Shown here piece after piece: positions 1 to 8,600 of a stretch of DNA of 48,408 bases (position 1 is the first letter of the stretch; each line of letters starts with the position of its first letter). The notes under the pieces are model-generated. The model saw nothing but the letters and a program-made list of their open reading frames with translations. It was not told the DNA's origin and did not search any database. Position numbers and translations under genes: made by a program. Source of the stretch: an uncultured Coriobacteriaceae bacterium (GTDB taxonomy: Bacteria; Actinomycetota; Coriobacteriia; Coriobacteriales; Atopobiaceae). Where the stretch lies: positions 1 to 48,408 of the forward strand of contig CADBDT010000028.1 in the NCBI GenBank assembly GCA_902793465.1. The letters are read 5' to 3'.

Positions 1-1
1 C

Positions 2-1222
2 GAGATTGTTCGGGAGATCACCCTCTCCAAGGACAACGACTGGAGTACCGAGGTAAAGAACCTGCCCAAATATAGCGGGGGCAAGGAGATTCGCTACGAG
101 ATGGCCGAACCCAACATCGAGAGCCACTACTTCTTTACATTCGAAAAATCCGGTGACAAGATCGAGTGTGAGAACAACTACAAGATTGGCAACGTGAGCG
201 TGCCCGTTCACAAGGTTTGGAACGACAACGATGACGCGGCAGGTGCTCGACCCGAGAGCATTACCGTAAGGCTTATGGCCAAGATCGGGGAACACAACGA
301 GGAGACGGACAAGACGCTTACGCTGAGTGCAGACAACAACTGGTCGGGTACGTTCGAGAACCTCCCCGAGTCGGCTGACGGAGAGAAGATCTCGTATTGG
401 GTGGACGAGGTCTCCGTGGAGCACTACCTCTTCTCCTACGAGCCGGAGCAGGGCGGTGACAAGATCATTAACGCCTATGTGCCCGAGGGTTCGGCCACCA
501 TCGACATACCGGTAAAGAAGGTATGGGACGACAACAACAACGCTGCCAAGGTCCGTCCCCAAAAAGTGGTTGTGGCGCTTCATGTGGACGGCAGACAGAG
601 CGACATGTTCCTGGAGCTCAACGAGGAAAACGAGTGGTCGGGAAGCTTCGAGGACCTTCCGGTCGTGGCAGGTGGCAAAGAGGTCGTGTACACGATTGCC
701 GAAGAAGACGTAAAGAACTACGTGGCAACCATAGATGGCAAGGCGTCTGAAGGCTTCACCGTAACCAACACCTACAATGCGAGCAAGGGCGACACCATAG
801 ACATAGCGGTAAACAAGGTATGGAGCGACAGCAACAACTCTGCTGGCGCACGTCCGTCGAGCGTGACCATTAAGCTGTATGCAAACGAGCAGGACACGGG
901 CAAGACACTCACGCTTAACGACGACAACGGTTGGAGGGGGAGCTTTGCTGGCCTGCCCACCTCATCCGGGGACGAGTCGATTGCATATACCGTTAAGGAG
1001 AGCGGCGTCGCAAACTACACCCCCAAGGTGACGGGGACTGCCGCCAAGGGCTTTACCGTTACGAACACCTACGGGAAGTCCGGCGCTGCGGGAACTTCCC
1101 GGACCTCGCTCAGCAAGACAGGCGATCCTTTGCTCGTGGGCTTGCCCGCAGCGTTCGCATGCGCGTCGGCAGCGATCGTCGCAGCTGGCGTTCTGCGTCG
1201 CAGGCGCAGTAGCCACAAATAG
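2..1222 (+). CDS. Cna_B-repeat cell-wall-anchored surface protein, 5' truncated by window edge
   Basis: The open frame runs in from the left edge, so only the C-terminal part is present; the ATG at 101 is internal. I see one partial and three full Cna protein B-type domains of about 85-95 residues. The full ones begin near VPVHKVWNDND, IDIPVKKVWDDNN and IDIAVNKVWSDSN, each with an ARPESI/ARPSSV-like strand and a W(S/R)G(T/S)F turn. The C-terminus has a sortase-type signal: LSKTGD (a variant of LPXTG), a hydrophobic stretch (LLVGLPAAFACASAAIVAAG) and a basic tail (RRRRSSHK). By family knowledge the B domains form stalks that project an N-terminal adhesive region, which lies outside the window. 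The probable role is adhesion or pilus-like display on the cell wall. The ligand cannot be inferred. Confidence 0.9.
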   Translation, partial: EIVREITLSKDNDWSTEVKNLPKYSGGKEIRYEMAEPNIESHYFFTFEKSGDKIECENNYKIGNVSVPVHKVWNDNDDAAGARPESITVRLMAKIGEHNEETDKTLTLSADNNWSGTFENLPESADGEKISYWVDEVSVEHYLFSYEPEQGGDKIINAYVPEGSATIDIPVKKVWDDNNNAAKVRPQKVVVALHVDGRQSDMFLELNEENEWSGSFEDLPVVAGGKEVVYTIAEEDVKNYVATIDGKASEGFTVTNTYNASKGDTIDIAVNKVWSDSNNSAGARPSSVTIKLYANEQDTGKTLTLNDDNGWRGSFAGLPTSSGDESIAYTVKESGVANYTPKVTGTAAKGFTVTNTYGKSGAAGTSRTSLSKTGDPLLVGLPAAFACASAAIVAAGVLRRRRSSHK

Positions 1223-1245
1223 GGGAGCATTGCTTAGGAAGCATG

Positions 1246-1443
1246 ACGTGCCCCTTGGGGAGTACCACCGCCATCTAGTTAATGGTCTGGGGACGCCGTG
1301 CACATTGGGGATACTCCCCATCGGGTACATCGCGGATGAGCCGGCCTCCAACGTAAGCGCTGCTCGCGATGTACCCGCAGGGGAGTATCCCCAATGTGCA
1401 CGGCGCGAGCTTAATGGCAGGGGAATACCCCCAAGGTGCACGT
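1246..1443. repeat. Nested palindromic intergenic element, family A copy 1
   Basis: A 198 bp element just downstream of the adhesin stop. The outer arms start ACGTGCCCCTTGGGGAGTAC (1246) and end with CCCCCAAGGTGCACGT (to 1443), and continue inward through CCGCCAT/TTAATGGC. The inner hairpin (1294-1405) pairs CGCCGTGCACATTGGGG with its reverse complement, followed by ATACTCCCC and CGGGTACATCGCG facing CGCGATGTACCCG. Three related copies lie in the window (2488-2687, 29624-29732, 31616-31719). No protein is supported; short ORFs through it are shadows. It has no U-tract of a classic terminator. Confidence 0.8.
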
Positions 1444-1564
1444 CAACCCTGCACGCAACTGAGGAGCAGCCCGGTGGTTGTGGCAGCTCACACTCTAACG
1501 AGTGACTCGCGCTCTCGCGGTGGTATCATTTTTGCAGACAGAAATGCAACTGGGGGGAGTCGTT

Positions 1565-2488
1565 ATGCGTAAACTGCTTGTCGCGCTGGTCTGCGCCTTG
1601 TCCGTGGCGTTGATTGCTTGCTCGGGGCAGGCGCCCCAACCGAGTTCGAAGGGGAGCGAGCAGCCTGAGCTCACGCGCAAGGCACTCGACGATTACAGCT
1701 GGGCCGAAATCAAGCAGATTTCCTCCAAGATCGCCTCGGCGGGATCCGACGAGAAAGGTCGCGAGATAGCAAAGCAGTTTGGTCTGGTGGAGGAGGACGG
1801 GTCCCTTAGCACACAAACGAAGCAGATCGTGCTCAATGGCACGCGCGCGCTCGATGTTCGCCTGGCTGGCATACGCCACGACGAGCGCTCGGACGGGAGC
1901 GGTCTGGCAGGCCTCACCTTTATGACGGTGGGTGCTCTGGACATTCGCCCCATGAACGACGAGGACTCCATCGAGGGCGGATGGGGGGCAAGTACCCTGC
2001 GCGCGTGGCTTGGCTCAGAGGCTCCCAAGATGTTCGACAAGGATCTTATGGACGCTATCGCGGAGGTAAACAAGCCTGCGAACAACTCCGGAATAGTGCT
2101 GGATCCCGCGGACCTCTCTGTTAGCGCCGACAAGCTCTGGCTCTTTTCTGCACACGAGGTGTGCGGCGACATATCGTGGGATATCGACGAGTATATGCAA
2201 AAGCGCGGAACAGAGGACATAGACAGCGTCCTTAATGCGGAGGGCAGGCAGTACGAGGTGTTTGCACAGGCTGGCGTTACGTACAACAGCGGCGCAAATC
2301 CGTTTCTCTCGCTGGAGAACAGCACCGGAGCCTCGCCCTGGTGGTACAGGACGCCGTACCCGTTCGACTGGGTGGGATACGATACGGGCACGAACGGCTT
2401 CTTTCTGCGCGTGTCCAACGTGGGAAACCCAGAGTCCCTTGGTACGCCGCAAGACCCCTCGTCTGTGGTCGTGGGCTTTTGCGTGTGA
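1565..2488 (+). CDS. DUF6273-domain lipoprotein
   Basis: 307 residues from ATG 1565, chosen because GGGGGGAG lies just upstream and because the protein then begins with a lipoprotein signal peptide (MRKLLVALVCALSVALIAC, lipobox LIAC, lipidated Cys about residue 19). A Ser/Gln-rich tether follows. The central and C-terminal region resembles DUF6273: the GIRHDERSDGSGLAGLTF, IEGGWGASTLRAWL, WLFSAHEVCGD and GASPWWYRTPYPFD blocks are rich in W and G, as in that family. The domain's function is unknown; it occurs on surface proteins of gut and oral Gram-positives. The gene is flanked on both sides by copies of the same nested palindrome, and no operon partner is visible. Extracytoplasmic location is well supported, biochemical role is not. 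Confidence 0.8.
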   Translation: MRKLLVALVCALSVALIACSGQAPQPSSKGSEQPELTRKALDDYSWAEIKQISSKIASAGSDEKGREIAKQFGLVEEDGSLSTQTKQIVLNGTRALDVRLAGIRHDERSDGSGLAGLTFMTVGALDIRPMNDEDSIEGGWGASTLRAWLGSEAPKMFDKDLMDAIAEVNKPANNSGIVLDPADLSVSADKLWLFSAHEVCGDISWDIDEYMQKRGTEDIDSVLNAEGRQYEVFAQAGVTYNSGANPFLSLENSTGASPWWYRTPYPFDWVGYDTGTNGFFLRVSNVGNPESLGTPQDPSSVVVGFCV

Positions 2489-2687
2489 CCTATCAAAGGG
2501 GGTACTCCCACCACCATTAAGTTAGCGCTGTGCACATAGGGGATATTCCCCTGCGGGTACATCGCGGATGGGCCGGACTCCAACGGAAACCCTGCTCGCG
2601 ATGTACCCGATGGCGAGTACCCCCTATGTGCACGGCACCCCCAGACCCTTAACTAAATGGCGGTGGGGGCACTCCCCCTTGATAGGT
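2488..2687. repeat. Nested palindromic intergenic element, family A copy 2
   Basis: A 200 bp element whose first base is the last base of the lipoprotein stop codon. Outer arms ACCTATCAAAGGGGG (2488) and CCCCCTTGATAGGT (to 2687) pair, then CACCACCATTAAGTTA faces TAACTAAATGGCGGTG. The inner hairpin 2530-2633 pairs GTGCACATAGGGGAT with CCCCCTATGTGCAC and carries the family core CGGGTACATCGCG / CGCGATGTACCCG. The outermost bases differ from copy 1 but still pair within the copy. Confidence 0.8.
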
Positions 2688-2757
2688 CGACATATTCTGG
2701 CCGACCCGTGAACAGTAACGCGGCCTTATCGCTCTTTTGGGTCAAGATGTGGAGGGT

Positions 2758-2786
2758 TTGCATAATGAGCGTGGCTCTCGTATAAT
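2758..2786 (+). promoter_or_regulatory. Promoter for rplS
   Basis: TTGCAT (2758-2763), a 17-base spacer and a perfect TATAAT (2781-2786). This leaves a leader of about 60 bases before the rplS start. It matches the housekeeping sigma-70/SigA consensus and is the clearest protein-gene promoter in the window. Confidence 0.75.
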
Positions 2787-2852
2787 GCACCCTTGTGTGT
2801 AAGGCTATGTGTCGTTTCGCAACGCGACGGCACCTCTAGAGAGTAGGTTGGT

Positions 2853-3203
2853 ATGGCAATCGACTACATTGGCGCCATTGAAAAGGCGCAGATTCGCGAT
2901 GACATTCCCAAGGTCATCGTGGGCGACAACGTAAAGGTTCACTATCGCATTCGCGAGGGTGAGCGCGAGCGTGAGCAGGTTTTCCAGGGTGACGTTATTC
3001 GCATGAGCGGAGCAGGTGCGCGCGAGACGTTTACCGTGCGCAAGCTGAGCTTTGGCGTGGGCGTTGAGCGTACGTTCCCCCTGCATAGCCCCAAGATCGC
3101 AAAGCTCGAGGTGGTTCGTCACGGCCAGGTACGTCGTGCGAAGCTCTACTATCTCCGCGATCGCGTTGGCAAGGCTGCTCGCATTCGCGAGAAGCGCATC
3201 TAG
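2853..3203 (+). CDS. rplS: 50S ribosomal protein L19
   Basis: 116 residues, the usual length for L19, from an ATG preceded by AGAGAGTAGGTTGGT. L19 sits at the 30S-50S interface of the ribosome. Family signatures are visible: [18 protein letters not shown] near the N-terminus, ERE(R)[10 protein letters not shown], and the C-terminal pattern [34 protein letters not shown](V)GKAARIREK. It has its own promoter (TATAAT at 2781) and a strong intrinsic terminator right after it, so it appears monocistronic, apart from rnhB. Nothing in the protein looks unusual. Confidence 0.97.
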   Translation: MAIDYIGAIEKAQIRDDIPKVIVGDNVKVHYRIREGEREREQVFQGDVIRMSGAGARETFTVRKLSFGVGVERTFPLHSPKIAKLEVVRHGQVRRAKLYYLRDRVGKAARIREKRI

Positions 3204-3230
3204 CGCGTTGCACTGCCGTTGTATGCCAAG

Positions 3231-3269
3231 CGGGAACATGCCTCCATGGTGTGTTCCCGTTTTTTGTTT
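3231..3269 (+). terminator. Intrinsic terminator of rplS
   Basis: Stem CGGGAACA (3231-3238) pairs with TGTTCCCG (3252-3259), loop 13 bases, followed directly by a run of six T. Confidence 0.85.
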
Positions 3270-3288
3270 TGAAATGGGTGAATGCTAA

Positions 3289-4074
3289 ATGGCCGACGCG
3301 GGATTCATACGTGCCACAGAACTCTCTGCTCTTATTGCGGGCGCCAACGAAGAAGAGCTCGAGGAATACGAGCGACGCTATGGCGACGATCCTCGAAAGC
3401 AGGTAAAGTCCTCGCTTGCACGCGCGCGAAGGCGCCTGAACAAGAGCAAGGCGGAGCACAAACGCGTGGATGCCATGTATGCGCTCCAGGAGGAGCTGGG
3501 CGGCAGCGGCGTGGTGCTTGGTGTGGACGAGGTGGGCAGGGGTGCCGTTGCGGGGCCACTTACCGTTGCCGCGGTATCGTTGCCACCCGAGCCAAGAATC
3601 TGGGGCCTTAACGACTCAAAGCAGCTTACTCCCGCGCGCAGAGAAGTGCTCGCGCAGCAGATTGAGGATGTGGCGCTGGCAGTGGGGGTTGCACACATAG
3701 AACCGCAGGAGATAGACCGCGTGGGCATGGCGCGCGCATTGCGTAGCGCCATGGCGCAGGCCATACAAAATGCAGGCGTAAATGCGTCCGCCGTGCTCAT
3801 TGACGGAAATCCGGTCCATGTGCACGACCGCGAGGTTTGTGTGGTAAAGGGCGATGCCAAGGTTGCCTGCATAGCAGCCGCCTCCATTGTGGCAAAGGTT
3901 ACCCGCGATGCCCTTATGGTGGGCTACGATGATCTGTATCCCGGTTACCACCTCCGTGAATGCAAGGGCTATGCATCGTCCGAGCACATTGAGGCCATAC
4001 GCAGGCTGGGACTCTCTGATATTCACCGAGCGAGCTTTTGTGGCAACTTTGTGGAGACGCCTCGTCTCTTTTAG
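3289..4074 (+). CDS. rnhB: Ribonuclease HII
   Basis: 261 residues. Type 2 RNase H cleaves the RNA strand of RNA-DNA hybrids and single ribonucleotides misincorporated in DNA. The catalytic domain starts near residue 76 with GVDEVGRGAVAGPL (Asp80, Glu81). Further acidic residues are Asp172 in VLIDGNP and Asp189 in VKGDAKV, followed by the conserved IAAASIVAKVTRD block. About 70 extra N-terminal residues (IRATELSALIAGANEEELEE..., acidic then Arg/Lys-rich) precede the domain; similar extensions occur in some Firmicutes and Actinobacteria homologues. The gene begins 20 bases after the rplS terminator. A possible promoter for the next operon lies just past its end. Confidence 0.95.
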   Translation: MADAGFIRATELSALIAGANEEELEEYERRYGDDPRKQVKSSLARARRRLNKSKAEHKRVDAMYALQEELGGSGVVLGVDEVGRGAVAGPLTVAAVSLPPEPRIWGLNDSKQLTPARREVLAQQIEDVALAVGVAHIEPQEIDRVGMARALRSAMAQAIQNAGVNASAVLIDGNPVHVHDREVCVVKGDAKVACIAAASIVAKVTRDALMVGYDDLYPGYHLRECKGYASSEHIEAIRRLGLSDIHRASFCGNFVETPRLF

Positions 4075-4087
4075 AGGCCCCTTTCTA

Positions 4088-4115
4088 TTGACCACATAAA
4101 TTTACGAAATAAAAC
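4088..4115 (+). promoter_or_regulatory. Possible promoter upstream of the yraN-comM-dprA-trmFO-xerC run
   Basis: TTGACC (4088-4093), 16-base spacer, TAAAAC (4110-4115) in an AT-rich pocket after rnhB. The -35 is good and the -10 is only fair. It would give a leader of about 130 bases before yraN. Confidence 0.4.
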
Positions 4116-4249
4116 CCTTATCGGCTTTGTGATGCGCAATCAAGCGTGTAGTTGCGTGCGCAATTGGTGCGAGCTTTCTGCGAAAAACGGGGAGTTTTGT
4201 GCGAGTTGCCTCTGTCAGGCTGTTTCTCCACCCAACGTAAGGAGGAGAT

Positions 4250-4741
4250 ATGGCTGTAATGGAGTCGGTGCAGGTCCTGCAAAAAGACCAGGGAGAGGTG
4301 TCTGGCGATTCCGTGCGGGGAGTCGTATTGCACTGCGACGGAGGAGGCCTGCCAAAGCCGCCAGACGAGTGCACGAGCAAACAGATCGGAAACTACGGAG
4401 AAGACCTTGCGGCAATCTTCTTGGAGTCGTGCGGCCTTGAGATTTTGGAGAGAAACTGGCGCTGCAGCTTTGGTGAGGTAGACATAATTGCCCAGGATGA
4501 CGAAACGCTGGTCCTCGTAGAGGTAAAGACGCGCATCGCATGCTTTGAGGACAACGAGATCGTGCCAGAGGTGGCGGTGGGATATAGAAAGCAGGCAAAG
4601 TATAGAAAGCTCGCCCTGTTCTATCTTTCGCGGCATCCGCGCTTTGAGGCCGTACGCTTTGACGTTGTTGCCGTTCAGCTGCACGGAAAAAACGACGCCG
4701 TTGTACGACACCTGGACGGCGCGTACGAATGGGATGACTAG
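4250..4741 (+). CDS. YraN/UPF0102 family putative endonuclease
   Basis: 163 residues; ATG 4250 follows AAGGAGGAGAT, an excellent ribosome-binding site. The conserved YraN fold begins near residue 44 (KQIGNYGEDLAAIFLESCGLEIL). It carries the restriction-endonuclease-like core: FGEVDIIAQDD (residues 74-84) and LVLVEVKTR (87-95), the E-D-ExK arrangement. A roughly 43-residue N-terminal extension precedes it, longer than usual. The family's cellular role is not established. Its frequent position next to comM/dprA and rnhB, as here, suggests DNA processing during uptake or recombination. comM starts 2 bases after its stop, so the two are surely co-transcribed. Confidence 0.9.
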   Translation: MAVMESVQVLQKDQGEVSGDSVRGVVLHCDGGGLPKPPDECTSKQIGNYGEDLAAIFLESCGLEILERNWRCSFGEVDIIAQDDETLVLVEVKTRIACFEDNEIVPEVAVGYRKQAKYRKLALFYLSRHPRFEAVRFDVVAVQLHGKNDAVVRHLDGAYEWDD

Positions 4742-4743
4742 CC

Positions 4744-6243
4744 ATGGCGCGGCAGTCGTTTTGCGTGAGGACCGCCGTACTGCGCGGGGTTGAGGCCTTG
4801 CCGGTGGTTGTGGAGGTAAGCGTCTCGCAGGGAATACCTGGTGTGACCATAGTGGGGACGCCCGATGCCGCCGTTATGGAGTCGCGCCATCGCGTTCGCT
4901 GCGCTTGCAAGGCATGCGGTTTCGATTGGCCACTTGCTCACTTTACGGTAAACCTTGCCCCAAGCGAGGTACGAAAAACGGGTGCTGGGTTCGACCTGCC
5001 TATTGCAATAGCAATCCTCGCGTGTACGGAGCAGATACCCATCAAAGACCTCGACGGATGCCTCTTTGTGGGAGAGCTGGGCCTAGAGGGTGAGGTCAGT
5101 GGCATTAGAGGACTCGTTGCGTACGAGATTCTTGCCGAGGAGCAGGGCCTAACCCTCGTTGCGCCTAGTGGCATGACGTCCGTGGGCTCTGGTGAGACGC
5201 GCACCATAACCCATCTGGCGCAACTGCGCCAGGGAGTTGGCCAGCTGCCCGTTTGCGAACAGGACAACCCCTCCTCATATGCTGCGGAAGAAGCCCCCGC
5301 CCATGCGGACTTCGCGGACGTAGTGGACCAAGAGATGGCAAAGCGGGCGTTCGTAATAGCGGCGGCAGGCAACCATGGCCTCTTGATGGTGGGACCGCCG
5401 GGGGCAGGCAAGAGCATGATGGCAAAGCGCATGCCGGGAATCCTTTCGCCGCTGAGCGAAAGCGAGCGAGCCGAGGCTTTGCTCATCCACTCCGTAGCCG
5501 GACAGGAACTGGATTCGATTCGCAAGGGACAGCGTCCGTTTAGGGCTCCGCACCACGCCATATCCATGGGAGGACTCGTGGGCGGCGGAAAGCCGATGAG
5601 GCCAGGAGAGGCGTCTTTGGCTCACAGGGGTGTTCTCTTTTTGGACGAGCTGCCAGAGTTTGGCCCCAGCGTTCTTCAGGCGCTCAGGCAGCCGCTCGAG
5701 GAGCATGAGGTGCGGCTGGTGCGAGTGGACGGAACATACGTGTTTCCCAGCGACTTTCTTCTTGTTGCGGCTGCGAATCCGTGTCCCTGCGGATACCTGG
5801 GAGACCCGGACCACACCTGTATGTGTAGCGCAACGCGTATCCACCAGTACCAGTCGCGCATAGGCGGGCCGCTTATGGACCGCATTGACGTGCTAGTAGA
5901 CGTTGCCAGGCCCTCTTCTTCGCGAATCATAGCGGGAGAGCGGGGCACGTCCTCCGCGCAAATGGCAGAGCAAGTGGCCGTCGCGCGTGAATATGCGTCG
6001 TGGAGGCGGGCGCAGGACGGGGAAGACAGGCCGGACCGCGCACTAAGCGTGCCAGAGCTACGACTCGACTCGGGCGCGAGTGCAACGCTGGAAGGGATGG
6101 CAAAGCGTCTGGGACTGGGCGGCAGAAACATTGTAAGAATCGCCCGCGTGGCGCGCACCGTGGCAGATCTTGCCGAGCAGAGGGAGGTGAGCAAGGACAA
6201 CGTTATGGAGGCATGCGCGTTTAGGACGCGCTCCTCGTTGTGA
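4744..6243 (+). CDS. comM: ComM/YifB family Mg-chelatase-like AAA+ ATPase
   Basis: 499 residues, full length for the family. The N-terminal ChlI-like domain (about 1-190) contains VSQGIPGVTIVGTPDAAVME and NLAPSEVRKTGAGFDLPIA. The AAA+ core has Walker A GPPGAGKSMMAKR (from about 216), the HAISMGGLVGGG loop, Walker B FLDELPEF (near 299) and sensor-1 region VAAANPCPCGY. A C-terminal Mg-chelatase domain with RIARVARTVADLAEQREV follows. Four Cys (PCPCGYL...HTCMC) sit after sensor 1, as in homologues. ComM is a hexameric helicase that promotes branch migration during natural transformation in studied bacteria. Its adjacency to dprA supports a DNA-uptake role here. Confidence 0.95.
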   Translation: MARQSFCVRTAVLRGVEALPVVVEVSVSQGIPGVTIVGTPDAAVMESRHRVRCACKACGFDWPLAHFTVNLAPSEVRKTGAGFDLPIAIAILACTEQIPIKDLDGCLFVGELGLEGEVSGIRGLVAYEILAEEQGLTLVAPSGMTSVGSGETRTITHLAQLRQGVGQLPVCEQDNPSSYAAEEAPAHADFADVVDQEMAKRAFVIAAAGNHGLLMVGPPGAGKSMMAKRMPGILSPLSESERAEALLIHSVAGQELDSIRKGQRPFRAPHHAISMGGLVGGGKPMRPGEASLAHRGVLFLDELPEFGPSVLQALRQPLEEHEVRLVRVDGTYVFPSDFLLVAAANPCPCGYLGDPDHTCMCSATRIHQYQSRIGGPLMDRIDVLVDVARPSSSRIIAGERGTSSAQMAEQVAVAREYASWRRAQDGEDRPDRALSVPELRLDSGASATLEGMAKRLGLGGRNIVRIARVARTVADLAEQREVSKDNVMEACAFRTRSSL

Positions 6244-6300
6244 CTTTGGCGTCGCGAACGAGGATACGAGTTTTAAAAAGACGGATGCGAGGAGGAGAAC

Positions 6301-7236
6301 ATGGACTACAAGCGTTGGGAACTCAGGCCAGACGACGAGCTGTTTCCCCCAGCTCTAAGAGACAACAGCAATGCCAAGGTGGAGGTTCTCTATGGCATAG
6401 GCAATCCCGAATGCCTTTCGGAGGCAGCGCTGGCAATAATTGGCGCGCGACGTGCGACGCCGTATGGCATTGCCATTGCAGAGATGGCGGGACGCGTTGC
6501 GGGGGAGTCTGGAATCGTGGTTGTTTCTGGCGGTGCCATGGGATGCGACTGCGCGGCGAGCAGGGCCGCTATGGATGCGGGCGGAAAGACCGTTATAGTT
6601 ACCGGCACGGGTGCCGACAGAATATATCCCAGCTCGTCGGAATCCGTGTTTCGAGACGCCGTTGCCCGTGGTGGTGCCATAGTATCCATAGAGCCGTGGG
6701 GTACTTCGCCCTTGCCGTTTGTGTTTCCCAAAAGAAACGTGATAATCGCCGCCCTCTGCTCGGTGCTGCTTGTGGCCGAGGCGGGGGAGCGGTCCGGCAC
6801 CATGAGTACCGCAGACGCAGCTTTGGAGATGGACCGCACGATCTACGCTGCCCCAGGTTCCATATTTTCGCCCACGAGCCAAGGTACAAACAGGCTCATT
6901 TGCGAGGGTGCCCTACCCATTTGCAGCGAGGTTGACCTGGAACAGCGGCTCACCATGGACTTTGGTGTGCTGCGCGTCGTGGCTGAGGGCGTTGCCGGCC
7001 CAATGGGCGAGATATTTTCTGCATTGGTGGCAATGCCCATGCGTCCGGACGAGCTTGCGCCGCGTCTTGGACAAAGCACGCTTACGCTCCTTCGCACGCT
7101 TGCCGATTACGAAAGCCGTGGTATCGTTGAACACCTACCGGACGGGCGGTACTCTCTTACCGCGCAGGCATACGAGCAGTATCGTCTGGGAGGCATGCAG
7201 GCCGAGACTGCGGGCGAGCCCGCAAGGGGGGAATAG
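6301..7236 (+). CDS. dprA: DNA-processing protein DprA
   Basis: 311 residues; ATG 6301 follows GAGGAGGAGAAC. DprA protects incoming single-stranded DNA and loads RecA onto it in natural transformation. The Rossmann-like core is clear: LAIIGARRATPYG, VVSGGAMGCDCAASRAAM (about residues 75-92), GTGADRIYPSSS, FVFPKRNVIIAALC, VVEAGERSGTMSTADAALEM-like stretch and APGSIFSPTSQGTNRLI. A C-terminal winged-helix-like segment (MRPDELAPRLGQSTLTLLRTLADYESRGIVEHLPDGRYSL) matches the DML1-type domain. It lacks a clear N-terminal SAM domain. It is co-directional with comM (57-base gap) and trmFO (2-base gap). Confidence 0.95.
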   Translation: MDYKRWELRPDDELFPPALRDNSNAKVEVLYGIGNPECLSEAALAIIGARRATPYGIAIAEMAGRVAGESGIVVVSGGAMGCDCAASRAAMDAGGKTVIVTGTGADRIYPSSSESVFRDAVARGGAIVSIEPWGTSPLPFVFPKRNVIIAALCSVLLVAEAGERSGTMSTADAALEMDRTIYAAPGSIFSPTSQGTNRLICEGALPICSEVDLEQRLTMDFGVLRVVAEGVAGPMGEIFSALVAMPMRPDELAPRLGQSTLTLLRTLADYESRGIVEHLPDGRYSLTAQAYEQYRLGGMQAETAGEPARGE

Positions 7237-7238
7237 GT

Positions 7239-8600
7239 TTGACACGTTTGGTTACGGTGGTCGGCGGAGGCCTGGCTGGCAGCGAGTGTGCCCTTTCGCT
7301 GGCGGCAAGGGGGATACCAGTTCGTCTGTACGAGCAGAGGCCGGGAGGCAATGCGCCCGCGCATCGCACGCAAGACCTCGCGGAGCTCGTGTGCTCCAAC
7401 TCGCTCAAGGCTCTAAGGCCCGAAAGCGCCGCCGGCTTGCTAAAGAGCGAGCTTACGCTCATGGGTTCGCGCCTGCTGCGCATGGCACGGCGCTGTGCCG
7501 TTCCTGCGGGAGGTGCCCTGGCGGTGGATCGCGAGCAGTTTTCTGCCATGGTCACGCAGGCCATCGAGGACCAACCCCTCATAGAGCTCGTGCGCAAGGA
7601 AGTGGTCGATATTCCGGAGGGCCATGTGGTCATAGCCGCCGGGCCTCTCTGCTCGCCGGGTCTCTCTGCAGCCCTCTCCTCCTTTGTGGGAGGGGAGCGG
7701 CTGGCGTTCTTCGATGCGGCAGCCCCAGTGGTGGCGGCAGAGTCCATAGACCGCTCCGTCGTGTTTGCGCAATCGCGCTACGAGGATGCGGAAGCGGACG
7801 CCGGTGACTACCTCAACTGTCCCATGAACAAGAATACCTATGAGGATTTTTGGAACGAGCTGGTGGGTGCAGAGCGGGTGCTTGCCAGGGACTTCGAGCA
7901 AAAGGAGCTCTTTAGCGCATGCCAGCCGGTGGAGGAAGTGGCACGCAAGGGAATAGACACACTGAGGTTTGGCGCTTTGAAGCCCGTGGGAATAAAGGAT
8001 CCGGGCACAGGCCGAAGGCCGTGGGCGGTCGTGCAGCTCCGCGCCGAAAACAAGGAGCGCACCGCCTACAACCTTGTTGGCTTCCAAACCAACCTTACGT
8101 GGCCGGAGCAGCGACGCGTGTTCTCGATGATACCCGGTTTGGAGAATGCGGAGTTCGTTCGCCTTGGCGTAATGCACCGCAACACCTTTGTGGACACGCC
8201 TCGATGCCTGGACTCAACATTTGCGATACCAGGCACCACCGTGAGGCTTGCTGGACAGATTACCGGTACGGAGGGCTACGTGGAGGCAATAGCGTCTGGT
8301 GTGTTGGCAGCGGCAAACGTGGCTGCGGACCTGCGTGGATACGACCGCGTGCGATTGCCGCGGACTGGCGCCTTTGGGTCCTTGGTTGCCTACGCCACCA
8401 ATCCGGATACCCTGCCTTACCAGCCCATGCACGTCAACTTTGGAATAGTACCTCCGCTGGAGGGAAAGCGGCTGCGCAAGAAGGAACGCTACGTGGCCTA
8501 CTCCAAGCGTGCGCAGCAGGACCTTAGGGAGTACTTGGAGCGTAGGCCCGAGCTCTTTTGCGATGCGCAGGGCAACCCCCTGGGGGCGCTGGATGAGTAG
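7239..8600 (+). CDS. trmFO: Methylenetetrahydrofolate--tRNA-(uracil-5-)-methyltransferase TrmFO
   Basis: 453 residues from a TTG start at 7239, chosen because GGGGGGAAT lies just upstream and the FAD-binding motif begins immediately (VTVVGGGLAGSECAL). TrmFO uses methylenetetrahydrofolate and FADH2 to make ribothymidine at position 54 of tRNA. Recognisable blocks are LAELVCSNSLKALRPESAAGLLK, DREQFSAMVTQAIE, NCPMNKNTYEDFWNELVGAERV, KPVGIKDPGTGRRPWAVVQLR and QITGTEGYVEAIASGVLAA. It overlaps xerC by 8 bases. The dprA-trmFO-xerC order is common in Gram-positives, although topA, often found between dprA and trmFO, is absent here. Confidence 0.95.
   Translation: MTRLVTVVGGGLAGSECALSLAARGIPVRLYEQRPGGNAPAHRTQDLAELVCSNSLKALRPESAAGLLKSELTLMGSRLLRMARRCAVPAGGALAVDREQFSAMVTQAIEDQPLIELVRKEVVDIPEGHVVIAAGPLCSPGLSAALSSFVGGERLAFFDAAAPVVAAESIDRSVVFAQSRYEDAEADAGDYLNCPMNKNTYEDFWNELVGAERVLARDFEQKELFSACQPVEEVARKGIDTLRFGALKPVGIKDPGTGRRPWAVVQLRAENKERTAYNLVGFQTNLTWPEQRRVFSMIPGLENAEFVRLGVMHRNTFVDTPRCLDSTFAIPGTTVRLAGQITGTEGYVEAIASGVLAAANVAADLRGYDRVRLPRTGAFGSLVAYATNPDTLPYQPMHVNFGIVPPLEGKRLRKKERYVAYSKRAQQDLREYLERRPELFCDAQGNPLGALDE

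Noticed and set aside
1230..1572. Overlapping short ORFs through the first family A palindrome
   Set aside because: They translate both strands of a palindrome and have no homology features; they are shadows of the repeat.
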